Shown: positions 50,392-58,837, counted from the stretch's first letter. The stretch: DNA of 64,000 nt from UBA1479 sp040216635 (GCA_040216635.1 JAVJOU010000030.1:138159-202158); one strand, 5' to 3'. The notes: generated from the sequence alone by a model not told the origin. Made by a program: numbers and translations.

Positions 50392-51375
50392 ATGCAGATC
50401 ATCGACCTGTACCGGCGTTTGCGCTCCAACGGCGTACTGGGACTTAACTGGCGGAACGCGGAATTCCAGCTGGTCCATAACCGGCGCAAGTTCTTCCCCC
50501 TGGTCGATGACAAACTGAAATCGAAACGCCTGGCCCAGGACGCCGGGATCGAAGTACCCGAACTGTTCGGCGTGATCGAATATCCGCACGAAGTCCGCAC
50601 CTTCGAACATATCGTGCGGGGCCGCGACGACTTCGTCGTCAAACCGGCCGAAGGCAGCGGCGGCGACGGCATTCTGGTGGTCATGGGACGCGAGGGCGAC
50701 GCCTTCCGCCTGGCCAACGGGACTGTCATGGCACCCGACGAAATGCGGTTTCATATCAACAACATCCTGGCCGGAACGTTTTCCCTGGGCGGGCAGCCGG
50801 ACAAGGCCCTGATCGAATACCGCATCCGGTTCGATCCCATCTTCGATCGCATCGCTTTTCAGGGCGTGCCCGACATCCGCATCATCGTGTTCTACGGCGT
50901 GCCGGTGATGGCCATGACGCGCCTGCCGACCGAGGAATCGTCGGGCAAAGCGAACCTGCACCAAGGTGCGATCGGCGCCGGCATCGACATGACCACGGGC
51001 AAGACCCTGAACGCCGTATGGCATGACCGCATCATCACCCAGCACCCCGATACGGGGGCCGCGGTTTCCGGCGTACAGATTCCCCATTGGGATCGGTTGT
51101 TGCACCATGCGGCGCGATCCTACGAGCTGACCAACCTGGGCTATCAGGGCATCGACATGGTGCTGGATTCCGAACGCGGACCGGTCATGCTGGAACTGAA
51201 TGCCCGCCCGGGTCTGAGCATCCAGATCGCCAACGGCGAAGGGCTGGGCCTGCGCCTGGTCCGGATCGAGGACTGCCTGCGCGACAGCCCGGAGCAACTT
51301 GAGACGGCGGAACAGCGGGTCCGTTTCACACGGGAACATTTCGCGCCCCGACCGGTCGCCCGCACGGACGCCTGA
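50392..51375 (+). CDS. ATP-grasp alpha-L-glutamate ligase-like protein
   Basis: A 327-residue ATP-grasp enzyme, of the kind annotated as alpha-L-glutamate ligase-like, next to inactive transglutaminases. ATP-grasp elements: DDFVVKPAEGSGGDGILVVM (ATP-lysine and glycine-rich loop), an RFDPIFDRIAFQGVPDIRII stretch, and the metal-binding GPVMLELNARPGLSIQIAN near residue 265. No signal peptide, so it probably ligates in the cytoplasm, possibly an amino acid to a peptide or carrier. The ATG is one base after the 7TM stop, so co-expression with the protease and membrane protein is nearly certain. Confidence 0.87.
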   Translation: MQIIDLYRRLRSNGVLGLNWRNAEFQLVHNRRKFFPLVDDKLKSKRLAQDAGIEVPELFGVIEYPHEVRTFEHIVRGRDDFVVKPAEGSGGDGILVVMGREGDAFRLANGTVMAPDEMRFHINNILAGTFSLGGQPDKALIEYRIRFDPIFDRIAFQGVPDIRIIVFYGVPVMAMTRLPTEESSGKANLHQGAIGAGIDMTTGKTLNAVWHDRIITQHPDTGAAVSGVQIPHWDRLLHHAARSYELTNLGYQGIDMVLDSERGPVMLELNARPGLSIQIANGEGLGLRLVRIEDCLRDSPEQLETAEQRVRFTREHFAPRPVARTDA

Positions 51376-51429
51376 CGGGCCGCTCACCCCATGAAATTTC
51401 CTGCTTGAAAGCCGCCTGCTTGGAAATCG

Positions 51430-52116
51430 CTACTTGGGCGTTTCGATAGCCTCGCGCCGACGGACCAGGATCAGCTTCCCCTTGTAGGAAATGCGGTCTT
51501 CCATCAGCAGGGCCGTACCGAACTCGGGCACGTACCAGGCATTGATCTCGACCAAGTCCCATTTCATGGACTTGGGGCCTTCCAGCACCTTTTGCGAAAT
51601 ATCGATCAGATGGGCGGTGAATTCACCCGCCGGCAGTTTAAGGGCCTTGGAGCCCCGCACACAGAACGACGACTGCAGCTTCATCACCAACTTGCCGTCT
51701 TTCTTGCCTTCGACGACGTAATCGGCCTCGTTGCCCTGTTTCAAGGGCCACAGCTTGTCGTATTCAGGCATATCGAAATCGAACTGCCAGCCGCCGCCGC
51801 TGGCGGTGCGGGCAAAGGCACGGTAAAGGGTGACGTCCTGAATGGGCCCCTTGCCCTGGATCGGTTCCCGGAACCAGCGCACCTTGTCGCCCGAAATGGA
51901 CTTCACCCGGTAGCGTTGATGGGTCACGTCCGGCGTCTTGGAATCGGGATTATGGGTGATCTTGAAGATAAAATTGGCGCCTTCGGCAGGCGATGCATAG
52001 GGGATCGTCGCCACTTCGCTTTTCGAGGCGATGCACGCCGCCGCCCATGCACCCGACGACGCACAGATTACCACCGCAAAGATACCCGCAAATACAGTGA
52101 GACGGGACAGGCCCAT
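51430..52116 (-). CDS. Secreted protein of unknown function
   Basis: A 228-residue protein with a Sec signal peptide (LTVFAGIFAVVICASSGAWAA). The mature part is beta-rich with no domain I recognise; QRYRVKSISGDKVRWFREPI and VEINAWYVPEFGTALLMEDR are notable stretches. ATG 52116 follows AGGGGAG and fits the signal peptide; the frame is open upstream. It converges on the ATP-grasp gene and is divergent from mscS, with a long inverted repeat in the shared region. Confidence 0.72.
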   Translation of the reverse strand: MGLSRLTVFAGIFAVVICASSGAWAAACIASKSEVATIPYASPAEGANFIFKITHNPDSKTPDVTHQRYRVKSISGDKVRWFREPIQGKGPIQDVTLYRAFARTASGGGWQFDFDMPEYDKLWPLKQGNEADYVVEGKKDGKLVMKLQSSFCVRGSKALKLPAGEFTAHLIDISQKVLEGPKSMKWDLVEINAWYVPEFGTALLMEDRISYKGKLILVRRREAIETPK

Positions 52117-52145
52117 TAAGCTCCCCTTGGCTGCCTTCCGGAAAA

Positions 52146-52210
52146 TTGGCCCTGCTCTCGTCCCCGAGAAACAGATTTCTATCGCCAATAGTCTAGTCAA
52201 GCAGGGCCAA
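52146..52210. repeat. Perfect inverted repeat in the mscS upstream region
   Basis: TTGGCCCTGC (52146-52155) and GCAGGGCCAA (52201-52210) are exact complements separated by 45 bases. They bracket the presumed promoters between the divergent secreted-protein gene and mscS. Possible paired operator or stem of a longer transcript. Confidence 0.5.
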
Positions 52211-52229
52211 CATACAATAAACAACTGAT

Positions 52230-53381
52230 ATGAATGACCTAGCTGAGTTTTGGAATCTCGTCGTAGACGTCTGGCAGCACGGTGTCGGGGGTGTGGATGT
52301 GGGCCGCATGGCGGCCGCATTCGGCATTTTCGTCCTGTTCCTCATGCTGCGTGGACTACTGACCCGGTTCCTCATGGCCTGGCTGCGCCTGCTGACCAAG
52401 CGCACGCCCTGGACCCTGGACGATCATATTCTGGAAACGATCGAGCCGCCCGTACGCTTCGTGCCTGTTGTCATGGGCCTGTTTTTCGGCTTCCAGGTTT
52501 TGGAACTGGAGGGAGCGGCCGCGATCATGACCTCCAATCTGGTGCGCTCGCTGATCGCGTTCACCATTTTCTGGGCCTTGTTCCGCGCCATTACCCCGCT
52601 CAGCAGCGTCCTTCACCGCCTTGACGGGATTTTCTCCGTCGAAATGGTGGAATGGCTGACCCGCGCGATCCGCGTGTTGGTGTTCATCATCGGAGCGGCG
52701 GCCGTGTTGGAGGTCTGGGGCATCCAGGTCGGCCCGATCATCGCCGGTTTCGGCCTGATCGGTGTCGCCGTGGCCTTGGGCGCCCAGGATCTGTTCAAGA
52801 ACTTGATCGCGGGCCTGCTGATCCTGGCGGAAAAACGGTTCCACAAGGGCGATTGGATCAACGTCGAAGGCGTGGTCGAGGGGCATGTGGAGGCGATCGG
52901 GTTCCGGTCGACCATGATCCGCCGGTTCGATAAAGCGCCGGTGATGGTTCCCAATTCCAAGCTTTCCGACACGGCCGTGATCAACTTCACGGCCATGACC
53001 CATCGCCGCATCAAATGGCTGATCGGCGTCGAATACCGCACCACCGTCGACCAATTGCGCCAAATCCGCGATGCCGTCGCCGCCTATATCGAAGAAACGC
53101 CCGAGTTCGCGCCATCGACCGAGGTGTCGACCTTCGTGCGTGTCGACAGTTTCGGCGATTCCTCCATCAACATTCTGGTCTATTGCTTCACCCTGACCAC
53201 GAAATGGGGCGAGTATCTGGAGATCAAGGAACGCCTGGCCTATCGCATCAAGGACATCGTCGAAGGTGCCGGCACGGGCTTTGCCTTCCCCAGCCAATCG
53301 ATTTATGTGGAAAGCCTGCCGGGCGGCGATGCGCCCGAAATCTTTCAGCCGCCGGGTCCCGGCCCCGCCGAGCCCCGTTGA
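52230..53381 (+). CDS. MscS-family mechanosensitive channel
   Basis: A 383-residue small-conductance channel homologue. Four or five hydrophobic helices occupy about residues 20-190, the pore-lining helix is in GFGLIGVAVALGAQDLFKNL, and the beta domain follows (KRFHKGDWINVEGVVEGHVE, NSKLSDTAVINFT). An Ala/Gly-rich TM3 and the conserved GAQD-LFKNL are diagnostic. Protects against hypo-osmotic shock; some relatives export metabolites. ATG 52230. Confidence 0.92.
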   Translation: MNDLAEFWNLVVDVWQHGVGGVDVGRMAAAFGIFVLFLMLRGLLTRFLMAWLRLLTKRTPWTLDDHILETIEPPVRFVPVVMGLFFGFQVLELEGAAAIMTSNLVRSLIAFTIFWALFRAITPLSSVLHRLDGIFSVEMVEWLTRAIRVLVFIIGAAAVLEVWGIQVGPIIAGFGLIGVAVALGAQDLFKNLIAGLLILAEKRFHKGDWINVEGVVEGHVEAIGFRSTMIRRFDKAPVMVPNSKLSDTAVINFTAMTHRRIKWLIGVEYRTTVDQLRQIRDAVAAYIEETPEFAPSTEVSTFVRVDSFGDSSINILVYCFTLTTKWGEYLEIKERLAYRIKDIVEGAGTGFAFPSQSIYVESLPGGDAPEIFQPPGPGPAEPR

Positions 53382-53435
53382 ACACAGCCGCCGGAACGCC
53401 GGTTGACGACACAATCCAAGGGAGGACCCGAAATC

Positions 53436-53774
53436 ATGGGCATCACCATTTATCACAACCCGAAATGCAGCAAATCCCGCCAAACCCTTCAATTGCTGGA
53501 AGACAAGGGCGTGACCCCGGATATCGTCCTGTATCTGGACACGCCGCCCACGCCGGACGAAATGAAGGACTTGCTGAAAAAGCTGGGCAAGCGTGCCGGC
53601 GACATCCTGCGCAAGGCAGAGGCCAAGGAAGCGGGATTGTCCGCGGACATGGACGAGGACGCCCTGATCAAGGGCATGATCGCCAATCCCCGATGCATCG
53701 AACGGCCGATCGTGGTCAAGGGGGCCAAGGCCGTTTTGGGGCGGCCGCCGGAGAACGTTCTCGACCTAGTCTGA
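53436..53774 (+). CDS. arsC: ArsC-family arsenate reductase-like protein
   Basis: A 112-residue thioredoxin-fold protein. The active cysteine is in YHNPKCSKSRQTLQLL (residue 11 or so), with the anion-binding arginines downstream in NPRCIERPIVV and VLGRPPENVLDL. This is the glutaredoxin-coupled ArsC class, although housekeeping ArsC-like (YffB/Spx) proteins share the fold; no ars genes are nearby, so arsenate detoxification is not certain. ATG 53436 has GGGAGG about 10 bases upstream and gives the standard N-terminus. Confidence 0.85.
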   Translation: MGITIYHNPKCSKSRQTLQLLEDKGVTPDIVLYLDTPPTPDEMKDLLKKLGKRAGDILRKAEAKEAGLSADMDEDALIKGMIANPRCIERPIVVKGAKAVLGRPPENVLDLV

Positions 53775-53995
53775 ACGGGACCTGACAAACCAGGAGAACG
53801 GGCGAGTTTTAGTTTAATCTTCGTAGGTTACGAGACTTGCGGTTCGGCGGTGGACACTTCAATATGTGCCCGCGAGGGGAGATTGAATTCAGGTCGACTC
53901 CCTGACCTGCTCAAAGATCACCGAAAACGGGACGGAGCGGGCCAGGCGGACTCAATCGACGGCGGGCATGGAACCGCCGACACCGTGGAGGTTTA
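53775..53995 (+). other. Structured leader region of the second TPR/GT9-like gene
   Basis: 221 bases between arsC and the TPR gene. Two clean hairpins are visible: CAGGTC/GACCTG with loop GACTCCCT (53890-53909) and CGGCGG/CCGCCG with loop GCATGGAA (53960-53979). The second ends 8 bases before the GGAGG ribosome binding site at 53987-53991. No protein gene. This could be an mRNA leader with a regulatory structure; no known riboswitch class matches it that I recognise. Confidence 0.45.
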
Positions 53996-55453
53996 ATGGC
54001 CGCCGACGACCACGTTACCCCGGAACAATCTCCGGTCGACGTTGACGATGCCCGCGCCGTCTGGGAATCCCTTCCCGAAGAAGAGCGGACAGCCTTGCGC
54101 GACCGCGAAGCCGCGCGCCTGTTCGCGATCGGCTCCGACCATCAACGGAACGGGCGCCTGGAAGAGGCAATCCCCGAATACACCCGGGCCCTCGGCCTTA
54201 ATCCCAACCTTGCCGAAGCCTATAACAACCTGGGCGTGGTTCTGCGCGCGACCGGCCGCCCCGAAGCAGCCGTTTCCTGTTATCGCCGCGCCATCGCGCT
54301 GAAACCGCGCAATGCGTCATCTCATTCCAACCTGGGCAACGTCCTGCGTGACCTGGGCCGGTTCGAGGCTGCCGTGGCCAGCCATCAGCAGGCCGTGCAT
54401 CTGGACCCGAAAAACGCCGACACCCTGCATAACCTGGGCGTGGCCCTGCGCGACCTGGGGCGCCGCGACCAGTCCCTCGATTGTTTCGAGCGCGCGTTGG
54501 ACAACAACCCCGCCCACGTCCCCAGTCAGCTGGACCGTGGCCGGTCCCTGCTTTTGGCGGGCGAGTACGCCGCCGGCTTCAAGGATCTTGAAGCCCGTTT
54601 CCAGTTGCGCCGGTTCCGCCTGCGCGGCATGGACACGCCGCGCTGGGACGGCAGCAAGGCCAAGGGCAAGACGGTCCTGGTGTCTTGCGAAGGCACCTTG
54701 GGCGGCATCATCCAGTTCGTTCGCTATATCCCGCTGATCAAACAGCAGGGGGCCAACGTGGTGCTGGAAGCCCCCGCTGTCCTGGCCGATCTGCTGGCCA
54801 CCGTTTCCGGCGCCGACAAGGTCGTCGTTCAGGGGGCGGACCTGCCCAAATTCGACATGCACGCGCCGCTGCTGTCCCTGGCGTCGGTCTTCAAGACCGC
54901 CGCCGGCAAAGTTCCCGCGGACACGCCGTATCTGACGCCCCCCGATCCGGGTGCCTTTCGCCTGCCGCCCAGCGGCAATATCCTGAAGGTCGGCATCGCC
55001 TGGGCCGATGAACGCCCCGCGACACATATCACCCCCACACCGGGGCTCAGGCCATTCCTGGAACTGGCGGGATTGGCCGGGGTGACCCTATTCGGGCTGC
55101 AGACGGGCCCGGCGGCGGGCGACCTGAACAGCGAAGGAACGGAAGCCCTGATCATCGATCTGGCGCGCCGCGCCGGCGGTCTGGCAGGCTTGGCCGCCTA
55201 CATCGATCAGATGGATATCGTGATCGCGGTCGACGGCGCCGTCGCCCATTTGGCCGGTGCCTTGGGCAAGGAAACCTGGGTCATTGCACCGGTTTCCCCC
55301 GATTGGCGTTGGGGCACATCGGGCGATACCACGCCGTGGTATCCAAGCGCGCGCGTGCTGCGTGCCGAACGGCGGGCGGATTGGCAGGGATTGCTGGATC
55401 AGACCCGGCGCGACCTGCGTGCCCGGGTCCGGCGCGGTCATAACGGAAGCTAG
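53996..55453 (+). CDS. TPR protein with C-terminal GT9-like domain (copy 2)
   Basis: A 485-residue protein with about four to five TPRs (residues 40-190; clear repeats at PNLAEAYNNLGVVLRATGRP and ASSHSNLGNVLRDLGRFEAA) and a C-terminal GT9-like domain (230-480). It is homologous in layout to the protein at 29834-31375: VAVDGAVAHLAGALGKETW here parallels VDTAVAHLAGALGRPVW there, and DWRWG/PWYPSAR is shared with DWRWL/PWYPTAR. The first block here reads VLVSCEGTLGGIIQFVR, lacking the GD of copy 1, so activity may be lost or altered. GGAGG precedes the ATG. Convergent with pagL, stops overlapping. Confidence 0.82.
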   Translation: MAADDHVTPEQSPVDVDDARAVWESLPEEERTALRDREAARLFAIGSDHQRNGRLEEAIPEYTRALGLNPNLAEAYNNLGVVLRATGRPEAAVSCYRRAIALKPRNASSHSNLGNVLRDLGRFEAAVASHQQAVHLDPKNADTLHNLGVALRDLGRRDQSLDCFERALDNNPAHVPSQLDRGRSLLLAGEYAAGFKDLEARFQLRRFRLRGMDTPRWDGSKAKGKTVLVSCEGTLGGIIQFVRYIPLIKQQGANVVLEAPAVLADLLATVSGADKVVVQGADLPKFDMHAPLLSLASVFKTAAGKVPADTPYLTPPDPGAFRLPPSGNILKVGIAWADERPATHITPTPGLRPFLELAGLAGVTLFGLQTGPAAGDLNSEGTEALIIDLARRAGGLAGLAAYIDQMDIVIAVDGAVAHLAGALGKETWVIAPVSPDWRWGTSGDTTPWYPSARVLRAERRADWQGLLDQTRRDLRARVRRGHNGS

Positions 55454-56358
55454 AAGCGGTAGCTGTAGCGCAGCCCGACGTTTTCCAGGCCTTCGTTGTA
55501 ATCACAAATCTTGGCGTTGGAAATATGGTCGAAGACGGCCGCGATTTTGTGGTGCTCGGTCAACTGCCAGCCCAGGGTCAGGGATTCACGGAACAGCAGA
55601 TGGCAGCCCAGGTCCTTCTTGTCGACGGCTCCTGAATCCGTTTCGCCGTCGTGGTAGGCGCCGCCGACGCTGATCCCGGCGAACAACCCCTTCCACAGGT
55701 TCCATTCATAACTCAGCCCAAAAAACACCTGGCTGGTGTCGCCGGCCGAATTGATGTTGGCGCCGATATGGGGTTCCGGCGACCAGATGATGTCGAGGAA
55801 TTCAGGCGACTTGAAACGGAATTCGATATGCCCGTCATAACCATCTTCCTTTGAATTGGAAAACGGACCCTCGTCGTGCAAAAGCGCACCGATCGACACT
55901 TCCGCTAGGATGCCGCCCAGAGGATTGCCGCGCGAACTGGCGCGGGCACCGCGTTCCGTACCGCCGGGCCAAAGCGGACCGGTCTTGGCCGACGAACGCA
56001 TGACCGGCGCGGGGGCTGCGGCGGGTGCCGGGGCGGATACGGGCTGCGCCTGCGGACGATAGGTCGGGCGCGCCGGTTGCCGAGCGGGACGTACGGGCTG
56101 CGGCGCATAAACCGGGGCCGCCGAACGCCCGGCCGCGGGCTGCCCGGCGCTCGGTTGCGCCTGCGGACGGTCCCATTGTTGGGCCGGGGCGTTCAGGCCC
56201 CTGATCTTGCCCATCAGAAGGCGAATGTCGTAGCCCGTCGCCACGCTGTTGGCCTCGGCGCCGGAAATCGGCAACAGGCTGAACCCAACCACCCAGCACA
56301 ATATTTTGATATGATTAGACAAATTTCCCTCGCACCCTCTTGAGTGCCGGTCCCGCAC
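55450..56358 (-). CDS. PagL-type lipid A 3-O-deacylase with Pro/Ala/Gln-rich insert
   Basis: A 302-residue outer-membrane beta-barrel enzyme that removes the 3-O-acyl chain of lipid A. The C-terminal barrel (about 150-302) ends in Phe, as expected of outer-membrane proteins, and has the PagL catalytic pattern His-x-Ser in FDHISNAK with Glu twelve residues after the serine in GLENVGLRYSYRF. A signal peptide (CWVVGFSLLPISGAEA) is followed by a low-complexity Pro/Ala/Gln/Arg-rich segment of about 70 residues not seen in ordinary PagL (170-190 residues). Start GTG 56358 is weakly supported; TTG 56322 with GAGGGAAAT before it is an alternative. Confidence 0.8.
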   Translation of the reverse strand: MRDRHSRGCEGNLSNHIKILCWVVGFSLLPISGAEANSVATGYDIRLLMGKIRGLNAPAQQWDRPQAQPSAGQPAAGRSAAPVYAPQPVRPARQPARPTYRPQAQPVSAPAPAAAPAPVMRSSAKTGPLWPGGTERGARASSRGNPLGGILAEVSIGALLHDEGPFSNSKEDGYDGHIEFRFKSPEFLDIIWSPEPHIGANINSAGDTSQVFFGLSYEWNLWKGLFAGISVGGAYHDGETDSGAVDKKDLGCHLLFRESLTLGWQLTEHHKIAAVFDHISNAKICDYNEGLENVGLRYSYRF

Positions 56359-56496
56359 CCCATGTCCCCAGTCGTTGACCCGGCATAAGGAAGCAAAAGC
56401 GCCTTAAACAAGGGTAAACCTTCTTTCTGTTTAATGGACGGGACGGCAATCGTCCAGCACCGCGGTCTGCGCGGGAACGGACATCAAGCCGATCAA

Positions 56497-58440
56497 ATGA
56501 CGCGTGATTTGGCGACGAGGCAACGGCCTTTGACCACAAAGAAACAACAGTTCCGGGACAAGGACATCATCTTCCGCGAGGGAGATCCGGCGACCCGTGC
56601 CTTCACCATCATTTCCGGCAAGGTGGAACTGGTCACGGAAGTCGACGGCAAGGAAAAACACCTGGGCCTGCTCGGCCCCGGGAAAAACCTCGGCGACACG
56701 GACATGAGCCGCGGCCGCCATATGGCGACGGCAATCGCCGCCGGCACGGTCACGCTGCGCCCGCTTGATCAGCAGGCACTTGCCCTGGTCAACAACACGG
56801 CACCGCGCGGTCCCGGTCTTCTGGCCCGCCTGTTCGGCCCCTTGGCGGGTACGCCCGCGGGCAGCGGACGGCGGTTTTCGTTATTCGGGTGGTTCCGCCA
56901 GATCAAGGAAGCGAGCCAGCCCGCCGACCCGACCCGGATTGAAATCCGCCTGGCCCCGTTGTCTGCGAAGGTTCCAGCACCCGAACAAGACCACCCCGAA
57001 GCCACCCTCGACCCCACGCCGGAAACGGCGATCATGGATGCCTTCGCGGGATTGGAAGGGGTGCGCGTTCGCCAGCTGAAAAAACCCGTCACCGTGCCCG
57101 AAGACACGGAACCGGATGACGTTTTCAACCGCTTACATTGGATGGCCCGCCAGACCCTGGCCCAGGCGGAAGCCGATATCCTGATCGGCTACGAAACGGA
57201 CGCGTCGGCCAATCGCCTGATCCTGCGGTTCCTGCCGCTCGGTATCCAGAACGAAGACCCGGCCGGCCTGCTGCATCCGGCGCAAACCCTGGTTCTTCCC
57301 GCACCCCCCGGCGAAGCCCTGTGCGCCCTGGCTGCCGCCGTCGCCCTGGCCGCGACGGTGCCCCTGACCGACGTGAAGAAAAACCGCCTGGCGAAACTTC
57401 TGCCCGAAGCGATCGAGCGGGCAACACCCGCCGTCGAGGCGCTGGAAGATACCGGCGCCCTGACGGACCGCGACAAGATCATCGCGCGCCTGTTCTTCGC
57501 CAATCTTCTGACCCTGGTTTCGGCCCCCTCCGGCCAGATCGAAGGCTATCGCATGGCCGCCGATATTTACGGCCAGACGATCGAGGCCTTGAATGAGGAC
57601 ACGGACGCGCTCGACCGTGCCGTGGCGCAACGTGCCTTAGGCGCGATCCTGCCGGTTCTGGCCCCGCAAATGGAAGACCTGGTCGTCACCGAAGAAGAAG
57701 ACAAGCCCGAAGGTCCCATGCCCCAGGCGATGGCGCTTCTGGAAGCCGCAAGCGAACATTTCACCCGCGAGGTCCATCCCAAGGAATGGGCCGCATTGCA
57801 AAACCGCTTGGGCCATCTTTGCTACCGCATGGATGCCCAGGAAGGCGACCAGGACCTTCTGAAAAAAGCCCTCAACCATTATCAGGCCGCCCTTCAGGTC
57901 TTTAACCGGGTCGACCACCCCATGCGCTGGGCCGAGGTTCTGAACAACATCGGTCAGGCCGCCGCGATCCTGGGCGAGCAGATGAAGTCCGTGCCGCTGT
58001 TCGAAAAAGCCATCGAAGCCTGCTCGGGTGCACTGGAAGTCCGCCACAAGCTGGATCACCCCATGCTTTGGGCGGCGACTCAGAATACCTTGGGGTCGGC
58101 CCTGTTCATGATGGCCAAACAGACCCATGATCCGGCCCAGTTGGAAGCCGCGCGCGAAGCCTTCGGGCTGGCCAAAAGCGTCTATGAAGCCCGCGGCGCG
58201 CACCGCCTGACCCTGATCACGGAAAAAAACCAGGCCCGGGTCGAGCGCATGATGGAAATTTCACGGCCCAAGGATCCGCCGCCCCTGCCGTGGGAGCCCC
58301 GCGACTATGCGCCGCATCTGGCCGAGGTCCCTGACATCGAAGACGACGACGAGGAAGAAGGCGATATGAGCGTCTATGACGCCCCGCAGGACGAAGACGA
58401 CGACAGCGGCCTGAAAAGCCGGGCCGCCGGCCTGTCCTGA
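56497..58440 (+). CDS. Cyclic-nucleotide-binding-domain protein with TPR-like C-terminus
   Basis: A 647-residue protein. Residues about 15-100 form a cNMP-binding (CAP_ED) fold: IIFREGDPATRAFTIISGKV and KEKHLGLLGPGKNLGDT. There is no helix-turn-helix after it, so it is probably not a Crp-type regulator. Residues about 410-580 contain TPR-like repeats (HPMRWAEVLNNIGQAAAILG and HPMLWAATQNTLGSALFMMA), and the tail is very acidic (DIEDDDEEEGDMSV). Start is uncertain: ATG 56497, an earlier ATG at 56434, or TTG 56530, which has the best Shine-Dalgarno (ACGAGG). Role unknown, possibly second-messenger sensing coupled to protein interactions. Confidence 0.75.
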   Translation: MTRDLATRQRPLTTKKQQFRDKDIIFREGDPATRAFTIISGKVELVTEVDGKEKHLGLLGPGKNLGDTDMSRGRHMATAIAAGTVTLRPLDQQALALVNNTAPRGPGLLARLFGPLAGTPAGSGRRFSLFGWFRQIKEASQPADPTRIEIRLAPLSAKVPAPEQDHPEATLDPTPETAIMDAFAGLEGVRVRQLKKPVTVPEDTEPDDVFNRLHWMARQTLAQAEADILIGYETDASANRLILRFLPLGIQNEDPAGLLHPAQTLVLPAPPGEALCALAAAVALAATVPLTDVKKNRLAKLLPEAIERATPAVEALEDTGALTDRDKIIARLFFANLLTLVSAPSGQIEGYRMAADIYGQTIEALNEDTDALDRAVAQRALGAILPVLAPQMEDLVVTEEEDKPEGPMPQAMALLEAASEHFTREVHPKEWAALQNRLGHLCYRMDAQEGDQDLLKKALNHYQAALQVFNRVDHPMRWAEVLNNIGQAAAILGEQMKSVPLFEKAIEACSGALEVRHKLDHPMLWAATQNTLGSALFMMAKQTHDPAQLEAAREAFGLAKSVYEARGAHRLTLITEKNQARVERMMEISRPKDPPPLPWEPRDYAPHLAEVPDIEDDDEEEGDMSVYDAPQDEDDDSGLKSRAAGLS

Positions 58441-58496
58441 TATCGCCCACCCTTCATGCCAAGAAGGCTTGATCAGCCCCCAGAAGAGATTACATT

Positions 58497-58520
58497 TATG
58501 CCGTTACATTCAACGGCATA
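58497..58520. promoter_or_regulatory. Inverted repeat upstream of the small ORF
   Basis: TATGCCGTT (58497-58505) and AACGGCATA (58512-58520) are perfect 9-bp arms around ACATTC. A second small stem CCCGA-AAAG-TCGGG lies at 58530-58543. The dyad is about 48 bases before the start codon of the next gene and could be an operator. Confidence 0.45.
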
Positions 58521-58568
58521 TGCCCCGCGCCCGAAAAGTCGGGCCGGATCGGAGTGAGACCTCGGACC

Positions 58569-58808
58569 ATGACTGCCCAACGTTCTCCCCTTGAAGCAGG
58601 AATTCTCTGGCGTCAGCCGGACGGCGAGCCCGTGTCCTGCGAGGAAAAACTGAAGGTCCTGAACGAGAATTTGGATGAAATCCGCCAGTACTGTCAGGAC
58701 GCGTTCGAGGATGCGGTCCTCATGGGATGCGATGAATCCCAGGTCCGCGAAGTGCTGCAGGGCGTCGTCAACGCGATCGAAAACCCCTACAAGGGCCGCG
58801 CGTCCTAA
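58569..58808 (+). CDS. Small conserved-looking protein
   Basis: A 79-residue ORF starting at ATG 58569 (a GTG at 58554 is also in frame) with GGAGTGAG about 12 bases upstream. The sequence is helical and acidic (KLKVLNENLDEIRQYCQDAF, DAVLMGCDESQVREVLQGVV) with two cysteines and no signal or membrane segment. It has clear coding character and fits cleanly between the TPR gene and the convergent EAL gene, but I do not recognise a family. Confidence 0.65.
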   Translation: MTAQRSPLEAGILWRQPDGEPVSCEEKLKVLNENLDEIRQYCQDAFEDAVLMGCDESQVREVLQGVVNAIENPYKGRAS

Positions 58809-58837
58809 CCATCCAAAATTACGCCGGAAGCGGCCGC

